Positions 1 through 5,585 of a stretch of DNA of 5,585 nucleotides are shown piece after piece. The position numbers and the translations under genes were made by a program. The stretch covers positions 1-5,585 of the forward strand of contig CALFIZ010000166.1 in assembly GCA_937877575.1 (NCBI GenBank), written 5' to 3'. The first letter of the stretch is position 1; the number at the start of each line of letters is the position of its first letter. The notes beneath the pieces are model-generated. The model was not told the origin of the DNA and did not search any database. It saw only the letters and a list, made by a program, of their open reading frames with translations. The DNA comes from an uncultured Marinilabiliales bacterium (GTDB lineage Bacteria; Bacteroidota; Bacteroidia; Bacteroidales; BM520).

Positions 1-56
1 ATTATTATAAATACGAAGATGAAAATACTTTAACATTTTATAATAATTATAATGAT

Positions 57-995
57 ATGAATAATAAGAAAAATAAATTATCTTTGCAAAAACTAACAAG
101 TCCTATGGCCGACAATTCAAACAAATCCGCTATCGCATTGCTGCTGCGATTATTACTCTTATTTGCCGTATGCGCTTTAATTGCAACATTTCTGTCATCA
201 TTGGTTTCATTATTCATGTCAAGAATAATTGACATTCAGACCAACATGATTTATCTGAAATCCATGCAGACATTTCTCGAATTGGGCATGTTCATGGTTC
301 CCGCATTGATTTTTGCGAGCAACAACGCCCAAGGCATCAATAATTACTGGGGATTTAAGCAAAAGCAGAGCTGGATGTCAATATTATCGGTTATCGTTCT
401 GTTCTTCGTTGCAATGCCTATGGTATCCTGGTTGGTTATAGTCAACGAAAGCATAAAATTTCCGGAAAGCATGCAGATGCTGGAAAAAGCGCTTAAGTCC
501 ATGCAGGATTCCGCCACTGAAATGACCGAAAAGTTTTTGAATGTATCGACAATCGGAGGAATATTGGGCAATATTTTTGTAATGGCAATAGTTCCGGCAG
601 TATCTGAGGAACTGTTTTTCCGGGGATGCATTCAAAAAACCCTCACCGACAGGATGCGAAACAAGTTTCTTGCAATAGCTGTCTCCGCATTCATATTCAG
701 TGCCGCTCACATGGAATTTTACGGTTTGATACCACGTTTTATCTTGGGTATCATTTTAGGCTATGTATTCTATTACACAGGTAACATACTGATGTCCATG
801 CTATTACATTTCATAAACAACAGTATTGCGGTAATAGCGGGGTTCATGCAGTTTCACTCCAACAACGGTGTCGAACCTGAAACTGTCTTCACCAACCCGT
901 CAGCATGGATGATTGTCGCATCCGTGGTATTGACTGTTGGCATGATGATTTTCTTAGGAAGAAACAGAAAAACTAAACTCTCTCCACTGATGTAA
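57..995 (+). CDS. CPBP family intramembrane glutamic endopeptidase (CAAX protease/Abi-like)
   Basis: This is a 312-residue polytopic inner-membrane protein of the CPBP (CAAX protease and bacteriocin-processing, ABI) family, whose members are intramembrane glutamate proteases; the substrate here is unknown. The three family motifs are visible: EELFFRG at residues 184-190 (paired catalytic Glu plus Arg), FSAAH at 214-218, and HFINN at 251-255. Hydrophobic segments lie near residues 25-55, 70-88, 107-130, 166-182, 202-217, 225-250 and 283-300. An amphipathic, Met/Lys/Glu-rich loop at about 131-162 precedes the catalytic motifs, as is usual in Bacteroidetes members. The start is uncertain. ATG 57 is listed, but ATG 105 (296 residues, beginning MADNSNKS) is credible because composition shifts from about 15% to about 45% G+C near position 100. 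The frame also stays open leftwards to base 3, so an upstream start outside the window is possible. The gene is the only plus-strand gene here, and its last 23 bp overlap nfu. Family assignment is secure; the role is not. Confidence 0.92.
   Translation: MNNKKNKLSLQKLTSPMADNSNKSAIALLLRLLLLFAVCALIATFLSSLVSLFMSRIIDIQTNMIYLKSMQTFLELGMFMVPALIFASNNAQGINNYWGFKQKQSWMSILSVIVLFFVAMPMVSWLVIVNESIKFPESMQMLEKALKSMQDSATEMTEKFLNVSTIGGILGNIFVMAIVPAVSEELFFRGCIQKTLTDRMRNKFLAIAVSAFIFSAAHMEFYGLIPRFILGIILGYVFYYTGNILMSMLLHFINNSIAVIAGFMQFHSNNGVEPETVFTNPSAWMIVASVVLTVGMMIFLGRNRKTKLSPLM
79..86 (+). promoter_or_regulatory. Possible Bacteroidetes -7 promoter element (TATCTTTG)
   Basis: TATCTTTG matches the TAnnTTTG consensus of the -7 element used by the primary sigma factor of Bacteroidetes. 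It lies in very A/T-rich DNA, 18 nt before the ATG at 105, and would give a leader of roughly 10-15 nt for a protease starting there. No TTG-type -33 element is seen 19-21 bp upstream, which weakens the case. If the protease really starts at 57 or further upstream, this match lies inside coding sequence and is chance. Confidence 0.25.
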
Positions 996-1209
996 TCTCC
1001 GGGATGACCTCCTTCATAGCCCTTTCCACCCCATCCTTAAGGGTCATGAGGCTGTATGGGCATGAACCGCAAGCACCGCGAAGTTCAACTTTCACCACAT
1101 TGTCATCAGTAATTTCAACAAACTTCAAATCACCTCCATCCGCCTGCAAATACGGACGAAGTTGATTGATAACGTTCTTCACTTTATTTTCCAATTCTAT
1201 ATCTGCCAT
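973..1209 (-). CDS. NifU C-terminal domain (Nfu-type) iron-sulfur cluster carrier/scaffold protein
   Basis: This small 78-residue protein is made only of the NifU C-terminal (Nfu) domain, which binds a [4Fe-4S] cluster between two subunits and passes it to apo-proteins in the cytoplasm. The signature is clear: LRPYLQADGGDL at residues 17-28 and GACGSCP at 45-51, with the cluster-binding CxxC at Cys47 and Cys50. It has no N-terminal IscU-like or degenerate A-type domain, so it is the minimal form. It starts at ATG 1209 with no Shine-Dalgarno sequence, which is normal for Bacteroidetes. It is last in the minus-strand cluster, 52 nt after the Mrp ATPase, another Fe-S carrier family, so a joint role in cluster delivery is likely. 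Its TAG stop lies within the final codons of the opposing protease gene (23-bp overlap). The family is certain; the specific clients are unknown. Confidence 0.92.
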   Translation of the reverse strand: MADIELENKVKNVINQLRPYLQADGGDLKFVEITDDNVVKVELRGACGSCPYSLMTLKDGVERAMKEVIPEITSVERV

Positions 1210-1261
1210 AACTGCAATTGTATTTTATATTAATATTCAATATTATCCTTCTCATTATCTG

Positions 1262-2125
1262 CTAATTAGCCGCACCACACCCTTCCGCATCCGGATTGGT
1301 CTGGACAGCCTCGGTAGGTTTCATCACGGAGTTGCGGATTTCAACCATTTTGATGAGTTCATCCGTGATGTCGGCAAACACCTTGGTATAAGTCTCGTCA
1401 CCGGCAGCGACAGCAGGAAGTCCTTTATCGGCGGTCTCACAAATATGACCAATCAAAGGGACCTGACCCAACAGGGCTATGTGAAGGTCCTCAGCTATTG
1501 TCTTTCCGCCGTCCTTTCCGAATATGAAATACTTTTCATCCGGATGTCCGGCAGGGGTGAACCACGACATGTTCTCCACAAGACCGAGGACAGGAACCTT
1601 GATTTCAGGTTTGCGGAACATTGTCACAGCCTTTCTTGCCTCAACGTAAGCCACTTCCTGCGGAGTGGTTACGATAACGGCACCGGTAACCCCAACTGTC
1701 TGAACCAATGAAAGTTGTATATCACCGGTTCCTGGAGGAGAGTCGATTATCAGATAATCCAAAGGTCCCCATGCCGTACTCGTGAGCAATTGCGTGAAGA
1801 CGCTTGCAGCCATCGGTCCGCGCCACAACAGAGCATCGTCATTGTTGATGTATGTCCCTATCGAAGAAATCTTGAGGCCGAATTTTTCGTAAGGCACGAA
1901 AACATCGTTTCCGTTCTCATCTTTGTAATACTGCGGCTTTTCATCCTTAAGTCCTAACATCAGCGGAATGGAAGGCCCGTAAATGTCCGCATCAAGCAAT
2001 CCTACCTTGAGACCTTTCTGCGCCAAAGCCACGGCAATATTTACTGCCACCGTGGATTTACCGACTCCGCCTTTACCGGAAGCCACTACGATTATGTTTT
2101 TGACAGATTCAGTTAATATACTCAT
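1262..2125 (-). CDS. mrp: Mrp/NBP35 (ApbC) family P-loop ATPase, short form, probable Fe-S cluster carrier
   Basis: This is a cytoplasmic Mrp/NBP35/ApbC-type ATPase of the MinD/ParA superfamily, a family that carries Fe-S clusters to target proteins. Numbering from ATG 2125 (287 residues), the deviant Walker A SGKGGVGKST spans 16-25 with signature Lys18. The switch motif DADIYGPS spans 45-52 and Walker B IIDSPPGTGD spans 126-135. The ENMSWF block at 184-189 is present, but the CxxC that follows it in ApbC-like members is absent; only Cys229 and Cys283, in an EGCG tail, remain. Most full-length bacterial Mrp proteins have about 80-90 extra N-terminal residues (MIP18/DUF59 domain). Here the P-loop begins at residue 16 and an in-frame TAA lies at 2143-2141, so that domain is truly missing. 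A TTG start at 2131 (two more residues) is possible, but the ATG is preferred. The gene lies 18 nt after the pdxY stop and 52 nt before nfu. Confidence 0.94.
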   Translation of the reverse strand: MSILTESVKNIIVVASGKGGVGKSTVAVNIAVALAQKGLKVGLLDADIYGPSIPLMLGLKDEKPQYYKDENGNDVFVPYEKFGLKISSIGTYINNDDALLWRGPMAASVFTQLLTSTAWGPLDYLIIDSPPGTGDIQLSLVQTVGVTGAVIVTTPQEVAYVEARKAVTMFRKPEIKVPVLGLVENMSWFTPAGHPDEKYFIFGKDGGKTIAEDLHIALLGQVPLIGHICETADKGLPAVAAGDETYTKVFADITDELIKMVEIRNSVMKPTEAVQTNPDAEGCGAAN

Positions 2126-2143
2126 TTTCAATGTTTTTAATTA

Positions 2144-3007
2144 TTATATCATTTCAGCCGTTATTGGAGACGGCATGTTTAAAGTATTCAATATTCGTTC
2201 CTGCAGTATTCCCTCGCGAGGGTCCACCATATAGCCATACGTCGAGCGTATTCCATAATACACGAAATTCATTGCCCTGTCAAGGGCTATAGGAAGACTG
2301 TCACCTTGCAGCAGTGCGCCGCACAGCACACTTGAAAAAGTGTCACCGGCACCCGGATACTCAGCCGGAACATAGTTGCAGCTGACCTTCCAGAACTTGT
2401 CGTCCTCACTGTTGTATGCTATTACAAACGAAGTGGATGTCTTCTTGTCAAGGATACCCGTAACCACAACTAATTTCGGACCTTCTTCCTTCAGATTGAG
2501 GATATCCTCCTTGATTTCGTCAATAGTGACCTCAGAATTACATTTCTTTCCCACAAGCAACTGGGCCTCTGTGATATTCGGGGTTATCAGGTCAGCGTGC
2601 CTGATAAGTCTGCGCATGCTGACAACCATCGAACTATCCATCGAGCCATACAATTTGCCCTCATCGCCGAGGACCGGGTCAACGAGAACAAGTTGGTCTT
2701 TCCGCCCGAAATCCGATATTATCTGCGCCACAATCTCACACTGTTTGGGGGAACCGAGAAATCCGCTATAGATGCCGTCAAACTTAAGTCCGAGTTTTTT
2801 CCAATGTGATAATATCGGCTCTATATGCTCCGTCAAATCAACGATGTACGGGTCAGGATATGACGTGTTTGTTGAAAGCAAGGCGGTCGGAACCGGACAG
2901 ACATACACCCCCATAGCCGACAACACCGGAATCACCACCGTCAGTGAGGAACGTCCGAAACCCGATATGTCGTGCAGGGCAGCCACTTTTTTTACAGGAG
3001 ATGTCAT
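2144..3007 (-). CDS. pdxY: Pyridoxal/pyridoxamine kinase (PdxY-type, ribokinase superfamily)
   Basis: This 287-residue cytoplasmic kinase phosphorylates the 5'-hydroxyl of B6 vitamers (pyridoxal, pyridoxamine) with ATP, in the salvage route to pyridoxal phosphate. Family motifs appear in order: DISGFGRSS at residues 13-21 and ALLSTNTSY at 42-50 (substrate side), GIYSGFLGS at 78-86, DPVLGDEG at 110-117, and ITPNITEAQLL at 141-151. The phosphoryl-transfer loop PGAGDTFSS is at 218-226, with presumed catalytic base Asp222. Length agrees with PdxY/PdxK enzymes. The early GFGR pattern and overall layout favour PdxY over the ThiD-like HMP kinases, but vitamer preference cannot be read from sequence. 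The ATG lies one base after the trmB TGA stop, so translation is very likely coupled. Nothing in the gene looks damaged or foreign. Confidence 0.9.
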   Translation of the reverse strand: MTSPVKKVAALHDISGFGRSSLTVVIPVLSAMGVYVCPVPTALLSTNTSYPDPYIVDLTEHIEPILSHWKKLGLKFDGIYSGFLGSPKQCEIVAQIISDFGRKDQLVLVDPVLGDEGKLYGSMDSSMVVSMRRLIRHADLITPNITEAQLLVGKKCNSEVTIDEIKEDILNLKEEGPKLVVVTGILDKKTSTSFVIAYNSEDDKFWKVSCNYVPAEYPGAGDTFSSVLCGALLQGDSLPIALDRAMNFVYYGIRSTYGYMVDPREGILQERILNTLNMPSPITAEMI

Positions 3008-3008
3008 A

Positions 3009-3737
3009 TCAGTAAAGTTTGTTGGTTTGGTCGATAATGGTTGTTATCCCATTCCTGTCGAAAAAGAACTGTGGATTGAGCTTGTATTCGAGGTATTTTA
3101 TCTTTAATCCCTGCGACAACCACATTTTCTCATAAAACGTCTGTATCTCAGCAACTTCCAATTCGGGTGACTTCCCATAGAGGTCGTCGGTGGAAAACAG
3201 CAGCCTGTGTGAGTCTTCTTTTACCACATTCAGCGTGTATTCAAAGAAACTGTCATTGTCGGTTTTAAGATGAATCAAACCTTCCTGGTTTAAGATGTTG
3301 GCATAACGACGGTTGAACTGAGGTGAAGTGAATCTCTTTTTCGCCTTTGCATTCTGAGGTTGTGGTTCGGGAAAAGTAATCCATATCTCCGCAACCTCAT
3401 CAATATCAAAGAAATACTCTATAAATTCCGTCTCTGTACGGATAAAGGCGACGTTGTCCATTCCATCCTCAAAAGCAGTCTTGCAGCCGCGCCACAACCG
3501 CGCCCCCTTCCAGTCGATTCCTATAAAATTCCTGTCGGGATATTTCTTGCCAAGACCGACTGTGTATTCCCCCTTGCCACAGCCAAGTTCCAATGTTATA
3601 GGGTTATCATTATGGAAATATTCCTTATTCCACTTGCCTTTCAGCCTGAATCCCGACAACACCTCCTTAAAGGTGGGCTGAAAAATATTAGGGAAAGTCC
3701 TGTTTTCCTCAAAACGCTGAAGTTTGCCTATACTCAT
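3009..3737 (-). CDS. trmB: tRNA (guanine(46)-N7)-methyltransferase TrmB
   Basis: This 242-residue enzyme uses S-adenosylmethionine to make N7-methylguanosine at position 46 in the variable loop of tRNAs. The SAM-binding loop is ELGCGKGE at residues 50-57, followed by FIGIDWKGAR at 71-80, whose Asp75 is placed to hold the SAM ribose. The family motif region IWITFPEPQP at 118-127 corresponds to the FPDPWPK segment of other TrmB proteins, with Glu for the usual Asp and Gln for the Trp. HLKTDN at 156-161 and TFYEKMW at 200-206, matching the C-terminal TxYE motif, complete the signature. The first 40 or so residues form a basic N-terminal arm. The start ATG 3737 lies 3 nt after the stop of the HU/SPOR gene, and the stop lies 1 nt from the pdxY start, so all three are co-transcribed. 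Identification is secure. Confidence 0.95.
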   Translation of the reverse strand: MSIGKLQRFEENRTFPNIFQPTFKEVLSGFRLKGKWNKEYFHNDNPITLELGCGKGEYTVGLGKKYPDRNFIGIDWKGARLWRGCKTAFEDGMDNVAFIRTETEFIEYFFDIDEVAEIWITFPEPQPQNAKAKKRFTSPQFNRRYANILNQEGLIHLKTDNDSFFEYTLNVVKEDSHRLLFSTDDLYGKSPELEVAEIQTFYEKMWLSQGLKIKYLEYKLNPQFFFDRNGITTIIDQTNKLY

Positions 3738-3740
3738 TTC

Positions 3741-4898
3741 CTAATACTCCAATATCCATGCAGTCTCTTTAACATTAACCTGAATGTCAGACAGCTTATT
3801 CAAAGCCGCTGACATACTGTCGGAGCCATATACAATCACACGGTTACGACCTTGGGAATATATTATGGCGGCATCACTATATCCTGATTTCCTTAGTCTC
3901 AAGACATGCTTCTTGGCGTCTCCGAAATATTTTTCCGGATACGATGCAACAACAATATAATATCTGACTGAAGATTCTTTCCTGACAGTCATTTCATCAT
4001 CCATTATTTCAGTTGCAGTGAAAATCTTTGTCTCGACAACTTCATCAGCATCTGTATGTGTCTGTATTTCAGAAGTCTGCTCCACGACCGGATTTTGATT
4101 AACCGATGAGGAGTCGGATGATTCTTCCGCAATAGGCAAATTGAAATCCGATTCGTTACAGACAATATACTCATCGTCTGCTAATGCCTGCTGTTCAGAG
4201 ACCGCCGCGTCCGTCACTTCGGCCATATTGACTGTTTCCGACTGTTTTGCATCCTGTTTGTTTGTCAAACCTGTGAATTTTTGGTGCAAATCAGAGAAGG
4301 AGAAACCTGCCTGATAGACATTCTGGAAGCAATAGTCGGCGCCCACGTAGCTGACTGCGCCTATGCCTAACACGAGAACAACAGAAGCCGCATATCTCAG
4401 CCATTTTCTTCTGTCGAGTTTCACAATCTTCGCCCCCTGTTCATCTTCCTTATTTTCAACGACCGGCAGGGATTCACCTGCAATTTGGAGTTTTTTCATG
4501 AAATAATTGTTCATGAATATGCTTTCAGAATAGAAGTTGAGTCCGGGCTGGGGTGTGAAGACCACGTTGCCATCCTCATTCAGGACAAAATTGCCAAGTC
4601 CTTCGAGGTACACGTTTTCTTTGAGCGACAGTCTGCGATTCAACTCACCGACAAAAGTTTCGACTGTTTTTTTTGCCTCAAGATATGTTATGTTTTTCCT
4701 GAACACTATATACGAGCAAAGCAGCCCGTCATCGTTCTTCAACGAAGCATTGAACGCCAGTTCCTTGAAAGGCGGTTTGATGATGCCCTGCTGAGTGTCA
4801 ATCTCAGCGCTGTGATAATTCAAAAAAACCCCGCCGAAGTCCGTAAGAACCACGCAGTCATGTCCGTGTAACAGTTCGATTATATATTTTGCTATCAT
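3741..4898 (-). CDS. HU-CCDC81 and SPOR domain-containing inner-membrane protein
   Basis: This 385-residue protein combines three parts. Residues about 1-135 form a tandem HU-like module of the prokaryotic HU-CCDC81 type: IIELLHGHDCVVLTDFGG near the start, a KPPFKELAFNASLKNDDG segment at 41-58, and the second half with YLEGLGNF at 97-104. A single transmembrane helix lies at about 167-188 after a basic patch (KLDRRKWLR). A Ser/Asp/Glu/Gln-rich linker spans about 212-306, and a C-terminal SPOR domain spans about 311-385 (RYYIVVASYPEKYFGDAKKH opening). SPOR domains bind peptidoglycan stripped of stem peptides, often at the septum. The likely topology is HU module in the cytoplasm and SPOR in the periplasm. 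Whether the HU module binds DNA or protein is not shown by the sequence. The gene starts 5 nt after the kdsB stop and ends 3 nt before trmB. I recognise the architecture from Bacteroidetes but know no standard gene symbol. Confidence 0.86.
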   Translation of the reverse strand: MIAKYIIELLHGHDCVVLTDFGGVFLNYHSAEIDTQQGIIKPPFKELAFNASLKNDDGLLCSYIVFRKNITYLEAKKTVETFVGELNRRLSLKENVYLEGLGNFVLNEDGNVVFTPQPGLNFYSESIFMNNYFMKKLQIAGESLPVVENKEDEQGAKIVKLDRRKWLRYAASVVLVLGIGAVSYVGADYCFQNVYQAGFSFSDLHQKFTGLTNKQDAKQSETVNMAEVTDAAVSEQQALADDEYIVCNESDFNLPIAEESSDSSSVNQNPVVEQTSEIQTHTDADEVVETKIFTATEIMDDEMTVRKESSVRYYIVVASYPEKYFGDAKKHVLRLRKSGYSDAAIIYSQGRNRVIVYGSDSMSAALNKLSDIQVNVKETAWILEY

Positions 4899-4903
4899 TG
4901 TGA

Positions 4904-5585
4904 TTATAATTTGTTTCTGTTTAGTTTAAGGCATACGTCCACGTCTTCGGGGACATCTATGCTGCAGGATTCGTATTTGGTTTCGCTGACATAAATTGAA
5001 AAGCCGTTTTCGAGCCATCTCAACTGCTCCAGTTTCTCTGTCGTCTCAAGAGGTGTAGGTTCGAGGCAGACTATTTTTTTCAGCACGGGAACTCTGAAAG
5101 AATACAGTCCCACGTGGAAAAAATACTGTATGTCCCTGACTGAATCTCTGTCGAACGGTATGACAGACCTGCTGAAATACAATGCCTTGCCTTTCAAGTC
5201 CGTTACCACCTTCACTCTGTTTGCATTGTCTTCCTCCCTTTTTTTTGCCTTATATTTAAGGGTTCCTATATCGGCATCGGGGTGGTCGGCGAGCACTCTT
5301 ACGGTCTCGTCAATCTGTTCCGGTTCTATGAATGGTTCATCACCCTGAATATTGACGGCCACATCATACTGACTGTCAGTGATTTTATCCAAAGCCTCAG
5401 CGATGCGTTCCGTACCGTTGAGATGATTTGAAGAGGTCATCACCACATCGGCATCAATTTCCTTCAGATGATTGAAAATCCTTTCATCATCAGTGGCAAC
5501 AACCACCCTTGAGAGCAATTTCGATTTCGAAGCCTGTTCAAACACACGCCTGATCATGGACTTGCCGGAGATGTCAACCAGAGGC
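4904..5585 (-). CDS. kdsB: 3-deoxy-manno-octulosonate cytidylyltransferase KdsB (CMP-Kdo synthetase), 5' end outside window
   Basis: KdsB couples Kdo to CTP, giving CMP-Kdo and pyrophosphate, the activated sugar used to build the lipopolysaccharide inner core in the cytoplasm. The visible 226 codons carry NGTERIAEA, the nucleotide-binding NIQGDEPFIEP, an FSRSVIPF segment, HVGLYSFR, EKLEQLRWLENG and a C-terminal SIDVPEDVD, all typical of the family. The first in-frame ATG is at 5557, but the frame continues to the window edge and codes PLVDISGKS just before it. That matches the conserved PGKPLxxxxGKxMI region near the KdsB N-terminus. The real start therefore lies beyond base 5585, and roughly 20 residues, including the RxxSxRxPGK nucleotide loop, are missing from view. 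The presence of kdsB implies a Gram-negative organism with Kdo-containing LPS. It is the most upstream gene seen of the minus-strand unit. Confidence 0.95.
   Translation of the reverse strand, partial: PLVDISGKSMIRRVFEQASKSKLLSRVVVATDDERIFNHLKEIDADVVMTSSNHLNGTERIAEALDKITDSQYDVAVNIQGDEPFIEPEQIDETVRVLADHPDADIGTLKYKAKKREEDNANRVKVVTDLKGKALYFSRSVIPFDRDSVRDIQYFFHVGLYSFRVPVLKKIVCLEPTPLETTEKLEQLRWLENGFSIYVSETKYESCSIDVPEDVDVCLKLNRNKL

Larger units (their letters stand above)
973..5585 (-). other. Probable single transcription unit kdsB - HU/SPOR - trmB - pdxY - mrp - nfu
   Basis: Six co-directional genes run with gaps of 5, 3, 1, 18 and 52 nt. Gaps this short leave no room for internal promoters or terminators between the first five genes, so they are inferred to share one mRNA whose promoter lies beyond the right edge. 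The 52-nt A/T-rich gap before nfu (1210-1261) could hold a secondary promoter, but I see no good TAnnTTTG match there and no stem-loop followed by a T run. Functions are mixed housekeeping: LPS precursor, envelope/nucleoid protein, tRNA modification, B6 salvage and Fe-S carriers. Confidence 0.72.

Noticed and set aside
384..710. Open frames on the minus strand inside the protease gene (also 344-631)
   Set aside because: They lie opposite the transmembrane and catalytic part of the CPBP gene, whose motifs are intact. Their Cys/His/Tyr-rich translations look like random antisense reading.
57..995. CPBP protease as part of a bacteriocin-processing, immunity or defence system
   Set aside because: No bacteriocin precursor, ABC transporter, toxin or other defence gene is in the window. 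The neighbours on the other strand are housekeeping genes, so only the family name can be supported.
1210..1261. Possible internal promoter for nfu in the 52-nt A/T-rich gap (TACAATTG on the minus strand with a TTG further upstream)
   Set aside because: The -7 match is imperfect (TAnnTTTG expected), the TTG is only about 15 nt upstream rather than 19-21, and transcription would start almost at the ATG. It is not good enough to list.
1166..1711. A 181-codon open frame on the plus strand opposite mrp
   Set aside because: It is antisense to a clearly recognised Mrp gene and the nfu start, its translation resembles no family I know, and it lacks any plausible start signal. It is a shadow of the codon pattern of mrp.
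5555..5557. ATG at 5557 as the true start of kdsB
   Set aside because: The frame continues to the window edge and encodes the conserved PLVDISGKS segment upstream of this Met, so it is an internal codon of a gene truncated by the window.

Overview
The window looks like chromosomal DNA from a member of the Bacteroidota, most likely the order Bacteroidales. I infer this from the protein set: a membrane-anchored HU-CCDC81/SPOR protein, a Bacteroidetes-style CPBP protease, the non-canonical FPEPQ motif in TrmB, and an Mrp ATPase without the CxxC motif. Starts also lack Shine-Dalgarno sequences and have A/T-rich leaders. I cannot name a genus from the sequence alone. No RNA gene, mobile element, CRISPR array or convincing terminator is visible.

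Layout: positions 1-104 are extremely A+T-rich (about 15 G/C in the first 100 bases by hand count) and lead into one plus-strand gene (57-995) for a CPBP-family membrane protease. Its end overlaps, tail to tail, the last gene of a minus-strand cluster that fills the rest of the window. Read in its direction of transcription, from the right edge leftwards, that cluster is kdsB (5' end cut by the window edge), an HU-CCDC81/SPOR membrane protein, trmB, a PdxY-type pyridoxal/pyridoxamine kinase, an Mrp/NBP35-type P-loop ATPase, and a small NifU-C/Nfu-type Fe-S protein. The gaps are 5, 3, 1, 18 and 52 nt, so the first five genes are almost certainly one transcription unit, and nfu probably is too.

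How the genes fit together: kdsB supplies CMP-Kdo for lipopolysaccharide, the HU/SPOR protein probably sits in the inner membrane near DNA and peptidoglycan, and trmB modifies tRNA. The kinase salvages vitamin B6. Mrp and Nfu form a plausible iron-sulfur carrier pair at the end of the unit. This is a housekeeping operon, not a defence or mobile region. The points most worth checking are the short architecture of Mrp (no N-terminal MIP18/DUF59 domain, no CxxC) next to a separate Nfu protein, the convergent 23-bp overlap of nfu with the protease gene, and the uncertain start of the protease. I found no clear evidence of an undescribed system.
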